A stretch of DNA of 10,734 bases from Bacillota bacterium (GTDB lineage Bacteria > Bacillota > Desulfitobacteriia > Desulfitobacteriales > JAJXUE01), in NCBI GenBank assembly GCA_021786555.1, contig JAJYNB010000030.1, positions 340 through 11,073 of the forward strand. The letters are read 5' to 3'. The notes below the pieces were generated by a model, which saw only the letters and a program-made list of their open reading frames with translations, searched no databases and was not told the origin of the DNA. This document shows positions 6,695 through 10,734 of this stretch, piece by piece. Numbering within the stretch: the first letter of the stretch is position 1; each line of letters begins with the position of its first letter. The translations under genes were made by a program, and so were the position numbers.

Positions 6695-6754
6695 AAGGGC
6701 GGCAGAATTTCCCCGGGTTTTTGTGTCTGGGGTTTCCGCCGCCCTTATTTGTTA
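6695..6754 (+). terminator. Terminator-like hairpin after the MFS gene
   Basis: AAGGGCGGC (6695-6703) pairs perfectly with GCCGCCCTT (6738-6746), with an inner CCCC (6711-6714)/GGGG (6729-6732). An interrupted T-rich tract (ATTTGTTAT) follows. It should separate the MFS transcript from the redox operon. Confidence 0.65.
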
Positions 6755-6845
6755 TGCTCTCTGGTCAGTGTTTTACGGACTTTGCTCCTTATCCCCTTCT
6801 AAAGTTCGTGACTGCGCATAAATTTTTAGGGAAATTGCACACTGC

Positions 6846-6880
6846 CTGCAGCGTTTTTGGCGTGGACAAGTCTGCAGCGT
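6846..6880 (+). promoter_or_regulatory. Two direct 9-bp repeats upstream of the redox operon
   Basis: CTGCAGCGT occurs at 6846-6854 and 6872-6880, 26 bp apart start to start. Between them runs a TTGGCG (6857-6862)-N17-TATTAC (6880-6885) arrangement that resembles a promoter, though its transcript would start almost on the ribosome binding site (6890-6899). The repeats may be regulator sites for the operon. They do not match the inverted TGTCA-type site of the CO sensor CooA. No better promoter was found between 6755 and 6889. Confidence 0.35.
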
Positions 6881-6904
6881 ATTACCCCAGGGGGTAGGAA
6901 TATT

Positions 6905-8158
6905 ATGAAGTGTTTAATCGTCGGCGCGGGTCCTGCCGGTCTTAGCGCCGCAGAAACCCTGCGCAAGCTCTCTGACAGGCTGGAGATTACCGTGGCGGAC
7001 GGGGAGAATAAGCTGCTTTATGCACGCTGCCAACTGCCGGGTGTGGTCGCAGGGCGGACAATACCTGATTTCCGCCCGCCGGATTTTTTTACGCGCAACG
7101 ATATCGGGCTCATTGCAGGCAAGAGGGTCTTATTCCTATGGCCTGATCTGAACCAGGTCTTGCTGGAGGACGGCAGCAGGCTGCGCTTTCAGGTTCTCCT
7201 CCTAGCCACAGGCGCCCGTCCGAGAGGGTTGAAGATCCCGGGCACGGAGCTGCGCGGTATTTACGGCTTGCGCCAGTATGGGGATGCGCTGCGCATCTCC
7301 CGGTGGGAAGCGGGGAGAGCCGTGGTGTTGGGAGGGGGCCCTGGCGGTGTGGCCGTGGCTGAAGCGTTAAGGGACAGGGGGATTAGGCAAGTTACCCTGG
7401 TGGTCAAATCTACCAGGGTGTTGAGCCGCCAGATGGATGAGCAGGGAGCGGGTCGGGTTGAAAAGGCCTTGTTAAATCACAACATAGAACTGCTTTACGG
7501 TCAGAACCCTCGGCAAATATTGGGGAGCAAAAAGGTACAGAGTGTTGGATTGGAAGACGGCCGGGAACTTCCCGCGGATTTGGTGATAGCTGCAAAGGGA
7601 GTGCAGCCTAATATTTCTCTGGCTGTACGGGCCGGAGCGGGTGTGCGGGTTAACCCATACTTTGAAACTGCCCGCTGCGGGGTTTTTGCTGCCGGGGATT
7701 GTACAGAGGTTAGGGATGAGCTTACCGGGGAGGACGTGCTCCCTGGCCGGTGGACCTTGGCCATCCAACAGGGGAAGCGGGCTGCCCAAAGTATGTTTTA
7801 TCGTCTCAAATATCCGGAAGGGTCATGGGAGGAATCAGACTTGACCCCTTATACAGAAGCCTATACAAGGGAATATACCGCACAAATAGGTGGTGTTCCG
7901 CTGGCGGCTGCGGGTTGGAACACCTTTCCGGGCGAAGTGCAGGTTTGGGATTCGGGTGGGGTATACCGCCGCCTGGTTTTCCGGGATGACAAGCTGCTGG
8001 GAGCGGTTATTATAGGGGATATTGCAGGAGCAGGGATTTATAATTGGCTGATCAGAAAAGGCAGGGAGTTAAGCTCCAGGGAAAAAAGCGCACTGCTTAG
8101 GGGAGAGGTTTTCAGCCTGATGCTGCCTGGCGAACCGCAGCAGTCTTATGCCAAATAG
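6905..8158 (+). CDS. FAD-dependent NAD(P) oxidoreductase of the CooS/CooF operon
   Basis: This 417-residue protein of the pyridine nucleotide-disulfide oxidoreductase family (NADH oxidase / CoA-disulfide reductase / NirB-like branch) probably moves electrons between NAD(P)H and the CooF ferredoxin. The FAD-binding GAGPAG is at 7-12, ATG at 101-103, the nucleotide-binding GGGPGG at 143-148, and CGVFAAGDC at 258-266. Cys42, in YARCQLPG, falls where NADH oxidase and CoA-disulfide reductase carry their single redox-active Cys. The second nucleotide-binding strand ends in VVKSTR rather than an acidic residue, which could favour NADPH; this is inference. The ATG at 6905 follows GGGGGTAGGA (6890-6899); the upstream ATG at 6857 adds 16 residues ahead of the first beta strand and has no site. 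It is the first gene of the operon, 19 nt before the cooS-like gene. Comparable flavoproteins accompany cooS and cooF in other Clostridia. Confidence 0.9.
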   Translation: MKCLIVGAGPAGLSAAETLRKLSDRLEITVADGENKLLYARCQLPGVVAGRTIPDFRPPDFFTRNDIGLIAGKRVLFLWPDLNQVLLEDGSRLRFQVLLLATGARPRGLKIPGTELRGIYGLRQYGDALRISRWEAGRAVVLGGGPGGVAVAEALRDRGIRQVTLVVKSTRVLSRQMDEQGAGRVEKALLNHNIELLYGQNPRQILGSKKVQSVGLEDGRELPADLVIAAKGVQPNISLAVRAGAGVRVNPYFETARCGVFAAGDCTEVRDELTGEDVLPGRWTLAIQQGKRAAQSMFYRLKYPEGSWEESDLTPYTEAYTREYTAQIGGVPLAAAGWNTFPGEVQVWDSGGVYRRLVFRDDKLLGAVIIGDIAGAGIYNWLIRKGRELSSREKSALLRGEVFSLMLPGEPQQSYAK

Positions 8159-8177
8159 GCCGAAAGGGGTGGTAACG

Positions 8178-10007
8178 ATGAAAATTTCCAGTGATCCGGG
8201 CATTCGGGCTTTATTGGAAAGGGCCCGCAATTTGGGTATAGAAACGGTATGGGACCGCTGCCAGACCCAATTGCCCCAGTGCGGCTTTGGCGAACTGGGA
8301 GTATGCTGCCATAATTGCAGCCAGGGTCCCTGCCGCATTGACCCTTTCGGCAACGGGCCCCGCTCAGGGGTGTGTGGAGCAGGGCGGGACACGCTGGCCT
8401 CCTCGACATTTGTCCGGGCTGTCACCGCGGGTACAGCCGCACTTTCAGTTTACGCTAAGGGAATGGTGCGCCTGGTGAGTGCCCCAGGCAGGGAAATAAA
8501 AAACATGGAAAAGCTCGAGGCCGTTGCAGGGAGATTGGGCCTGAACCCCGTCCCCGGCCCTGTGGGCCTGCTGCAGCAGTTAGCGGATACGGCCCGGGCC
8601 GAGTTCAGTTTTCGGGATGAACCGCCGGCCTGGATATTAACTACCCTTACCAAGGGGCGAATAGATTCTCTTGGCAAAGCCGGCGCCCTGCCGCAGGGGA
8701 TTGACAGCTCCATTGCGGAGAGTGTGCAGCGTAGTGCCATGGGCGCCACCTCAGATCCGTTAGACCTGCTTTTGAGCGGAGTGAAGTGTGCTGTTGCCGG
8801 TTTTGCGGCCAGCCGCCTGGCCTCAGACCTGGCCGACATAGTTTTCGGCGCGCCGCAGCCGGCTGTTACCAGCCTGGCTCCCAACTCAGAAAGCCAGGTA
8901 AATATTGCTGTGCAGGGTTTTGACCGTGCTTTGACTCAGTCCCTGGAGATAGCTGCCGGGGAGTTGGCTGATGAGGCCAAGGTTTTGGGGGCAACAGGGT
9001 TTAACGTGATGGCGCTTGGTTGGGGCCAGTCCATACTTCAGGAATTGTCCCTTCTGACCGGACTCTGGGACGCCGTGGCAGTCACAGGCCAGTGCAGCTA
9101 TCCCTCCTTGTCTGATACAGCAGGCTGGACGGGAACTAAGATTTTTGCGGCGGGCCTGGCCGGCATGCCTGGAGTTTTTCAGCTCGACCAGGAGGAAAAC
9201 GGGGCGGGGGAAACCGGGAGGAAAATAGTGCGGGAAGCCTTGGGAGCCTTCAAGGTCCGCCAGGAGAAGGCTGCTCCAGCCCCTGGAGAGGCGAGAATGG
9301 CGCTGATGGGTTTTTCTTATTCAAGCATCCTGTCGGCTTTGGCAGAGTTGAACCCTGCTGACCCCCTGCAATTCTTGTTGGAAAGTATAGTTAAAGGGCG
9401 CATCCAAGGTATTGCCCTTATCGGTGGCTGCCCCAACGTTAAGATGCCCCTGGCTGAGAGTTTCCTCGTCCTGGCCAGAGAACTGGCCAGGCGCGACATC
9501 CTCCTGCTGACCGCAGGGTGCGGGGCGGGAAGCTTTGCCAGGCATGGGATGCTGACATCCGGGGCAACCCACGAATACGCTGGCCCAGGACTCAAATCCT
9601 TTCTTACCGCTGTGGGGGAAGCCAGCGGTGCAGGCGGCCCCTGGCCTCTGTTACTGCATCTGGGTGGATGCCCCGACATTTGCCGGGCTATTGACCTGGC
9701 GGTGGACCTGGCAAACAAGCTGGGCGTGGACCTCAGCCGGCTGCCATTTGTCTTCTCACTGCCAGAGTACAGCAATGAACGGGCCCTAACTTTTGCGCTT
9801 TCTGCTCTTGCGTTGGGGCTGCCTGTCCATCTGGGGATTACCCCCCCGGTCATGGGCAGCAACCTGATGGTCAACATTCTAACCGGCGGGGTTAAGGATC
9901 TGTTCGGCGGGTATTTCATTTTGGAGTCTGATCCCTATCAGGCTGTGAATAAGCTGTCTGATGCTATCAGCCAGCGCCGCAAGGGGCTCAGTCTGGGAGT
10001 ACGCTGA
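8178..10007 (+). CDS. cooS: CooS-family protein with a non-canonical active site (CODH-like, probably not a CO dehydrogenase)
   Basis: The 609-residue protein aligns along its length with anaerobic Ni-CODH catalytic subunits (about 620-640 aa). D-cluster cysteines (C35, C43) and B-cluster cysteines (C44, C47, C52, C66) are intact in QCGFGELGVCCHNCSQGPC. By eye, against CODH-II of Carboxydothermus hydrogenoformans, four C-cluster cysteines are kept: C306 (Cys333), C418 (Cys446), C448 (Cys476), C498 (Cys526). His261 is Gln246 and Cys295 is Trp282, with a 14-residue deletion directly after. The His relay (93, 96, 99, 102) is L89, Y92, G95, R98, and catalytic Lys563 is Arg535. A Ni-Fe-S C-cluster and CO oxidation are therefore unlikely. 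The related deviant CooS-V of C. hydrogenoformans carries an Fe-S-O hybrid cluster and acts slowly on hydroxylamine. The ATG at 8178 follows GGGGTGG at 5 nt; the ATG at 8148 overlaps the upstream gene and lacks a site. No cooC, cooJ or cooT is present. Confidence 0.9.
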   Translation: MKISSDPGIRALLERARNLGIETVWDRCQTQLPQCGFGELGVCCHNCSQGPCRIDPFGNGPRSGVCGAGRDTLASSTFVRAVTAGTAALSVYAKGMVRLVSAPGREIKNMEKLEAVAGRLGLNPVPGPVGLLQQLADTARAEFSFRDEPPAWILTTLTKGRIDSLGKAGALPQGIDSSIAESVQRSAMGATSDPLDLLLSGVKCAVAGFAASRLASDLADIVFGAPQPAVTSLAPNSESQVNIAVQGFDRALTQSLEIAAGELADEAKVLGATGFNVMALGWGQSILQELSLLTGLWDAVAVTGQCSYPSLSDTAGWTGTKIFAAGLAGMPGVFQLDQEENGAGETGRKIVREALGAFKVRQEKAAPAPGEARMALMGFSYSSILSALAELNPADPLQFLLESIVKGRIQGIALIGGCPNVKMPLAESFLVLARELARRDILLLTAGCGAGSFARHGMLTSGATHEYAGPGLKSFLTAVGEASGAGGPWPLLLHLGGCPDICRAIDLAVDLANKLGVDLSRLPFVFSLPEYSNERALTFALSALALGLPVHLGITPPVMGSNLMVNILTGGVKDLFGGYFILESDPYQAVNKLSDAISQRRKGLSLGVR

Positions 10008-10023
10008 CAGGGGGGAAGGAAAC

Positions 10024-10521
10024 ATGGATTACGACATTGCCATACAGTATGAATTGTGCCTGGGGTGTCACAGCTGTGAGTTGGCCTGTGCCGTTGCCCA
10101 TTCCGACAGCAAGAACTTAAGGGGGGCCATAGGGGAAACTTCCCCTGCCGCCAGGATTTTTGTGGAAGCTGCACCCCCATATAAACTCCCTATGACCTGC
10201 CGCCACTGCAAAGATGCTCCCTGTGTCGATGCTTGCAGCAGCGGGGCCATGCGTTCTGACGGGTCAGGCCTTGTGTCCAATGCCGCGGGTACGTGTGTGG
10301 GCTGCTGGATGTGTGTCATGGTCTGCCCCTATGGAGTAGTGCGTCCTGACTACCGGTTAAAACAAGCTGTTAAGTGTAACAGGGAGTGTATGGGTTGTGC
10401 CGCCATTCCGGCCTGTGTTCAGGCCTGTCCTACGGGAGCTCTGACCTTTGTTTCCGGTGAAAATTGGACTAAGGAGCGTCGAGTGGGCTACATTAAGGGC
10501 TTCCGAACAACCCAGATATAA
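10024..10521 (+). CDS. cooF: CooF-like ferredoxin with four [4Fe-4S] motifs
   Basis: This 165-residue iron-sulfur protein of the CooF/DmsB-like 4Fe-4S family passes electrons between the CooS-like protein and a partner, here probably the flavoprotein at 6905-8158. It has four cysteine groups: C12, C15, C18, C22; C59, C62, C67, C71; C91, C94, C97, C101 (followed by Pro); and C118, C122, C125, C131, C135 (followed by Pro). The 17 cysteines exceed the 16 needed for four clusters. The last group reads C-x3-C-x2-C-x5-C-x3-CP, where the family usually has C-x2-C; which of C122 and C125 binds is unclear. There is no signal peptide, so it is cytoplasmic. The ATG at 10024 follows GGGGGGAAGGA (10010-10020) and lies 16 nt after the cooS-like gene; an earlier ATG at 9961 is buried in that gene. 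It is the last gene of the operon. Confidence 0.93.
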   Translation: MDYDIAIQYELCLGCHSCELACAVAHSDSKNLRGAIGETSPAARIFVEAAPPYKLPMTCRHCKDAPCVDACSSGAMRSDGSGLVSNAAGTCVGCWMCVMVCPYGVVRPDYRLKQAVKCNRECMGCAAIPACVQACPTGALTFVSGENWTKERRVGYIKGFRTTQI

Positions 10522-10557
10522 AAAATGGAATAGATTTAAAAAATTTGGAAGTTTGCG

Positions 10558-10576
10558 AGGAGCCCTTAGGGCTCCT
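10558..10576 (+). terminator. Hairpin after cooF, possible operon terminator
   Basis: AGGAGCCC (10558-10565) and GGGCTCCT (10569-10576) form a perfect 8-bp stem with a 3-nt loop. The following sequence (TCACTGTTGT) is only weakly T-rich, so termination may be partial. It lies 36 nt beyond the cooF stop. Confidence 0.6.
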
Positions 10577-10734
10577 TCACTGTTGTCCGAGGGTGAAAAT
10601 CGGTGATTAAAACTGGAGCTTTCAGGCGAAACTTAAGATGAGTACGGAAACGGGCTGTATTGCATGTGAAATTTGACCGCCGTCTCTTATTTTCAGTGGG
10701 CGGAGAATCTCCCCGGCTTGGCTCGGATGTGCGA
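10577..10734. other. Right-end region with no identified gene
   Basis: I found no recognisable gene, tRNA or riboswitch here. A rightward frame is open from about 10645 to the window end, with a possible GTG at 10667, but it lacks a ribosome binding site and shows no familiar motif. A weak CCGCC (10677-10681)/GGCGG (10699-10703) dyad is present. The stretch may be the promoter and leader of a gene beyond the window. Confidence 0.4.

Noticed and set aside
6755..6904. CooA (CO sensor) binding site upstream of the redox operon
   Set aside because: No TGTCA-type inverted repeat is present; only direct CTGCAGCGT repeats were found.
8913..9050. Frameshift or sequencing error as the cause of the missing C-cluster residues
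   Set aside because: The reading frame is continuous, both flanks align well, and the difference is a whole number of codons. Independent substitutions elsewhere (His relay, Lys) point the same way.
9317..9919. Long leftward open frame (200 codons) opposite the cooS-like gene
   Set aside because: It is wholly antisense to a well-supported gene, has no ribosome binding site or recognisable motif, and arises from the GC-rich codon pattern of the sense strand.
10729..10734. GTGCGA at the window end as the 5' end of a group II intron
   Set aside because: Six bases are too few, and no exon-binding or other intron structure can be seen within the window.

Overview
The window looks like chromosomal DNA of an anaerobic, probably spore-forming Gram-positive bacterium of the Clostridia, most like the Peptococcaceae (Desulfotomaculum/Pelotomaculum type). 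This is an inference. It rests on strong AGGAGG-type ribosome binding sites, several TTG starts, a secreted peptidoglycan-binding protein, a UPF0182 membrane protein, and a CooS/CooF/flavoprotein redox operon.

Left part (1-3551). Two genes read leftward: the 5' part of a secreted peptidoglycan-binding-domain protein (cut by the window edge) and a large UPF0182 membrane protein with its own strong terminator. Divergent from UPF0182 is trxB, an NADPH-type thioredoxin reductase with a good sigma-A promoter.

Middle (4464-5467). A convergent, repeat-rich intergenic stretch follows trxB: a two-part hairpin, an imperfect inverted-repeat element and four tandem CATCGGA heptamers. Two small leftward genes come next: a 74-aa Zn-ribbon-like protein, with a near-consensus promoter and an intrinsic-terminator hairpin in its leader, and a 45-aa protein of unknown function with an ideal ribosome binding site. 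The 45-aa gene is divergent from an MFS exporter, and a perfect 14-bp palindrome lies between them.

Right part (6905-10521). A tight three-gene operon holds an FAD/NAD(P) pyridine nucleotide-disulfide oxidoreductase, a CooS-family protein and a CooF-like four-cluster ferredoxin. It has the layout of an NAD(P)H-ferredoxin-CODH electron path. However, the CooS protein is not a normal CO dehydrogenase. Its B- and D-cluster cysteines are intact, but by eye alignment two of the six C-cluster ligands (His261 and Cys295 in Carboxydothermus CODH-II numbering) are replaced by Gln and Trp. A 14-residue segment next to that Cys is deleted, the His relay is gone, and the catalytic Lys is Arg. No Ni-insertion gene (cooC, cooJ, cooT) is visible. 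The operon therefore probably encodes a deviant CODH-scaffold redox enzyme with another substrate. This is the main candidate for an undescribed system. The last ~200 bases hold a hairpin and no gene I can identify.
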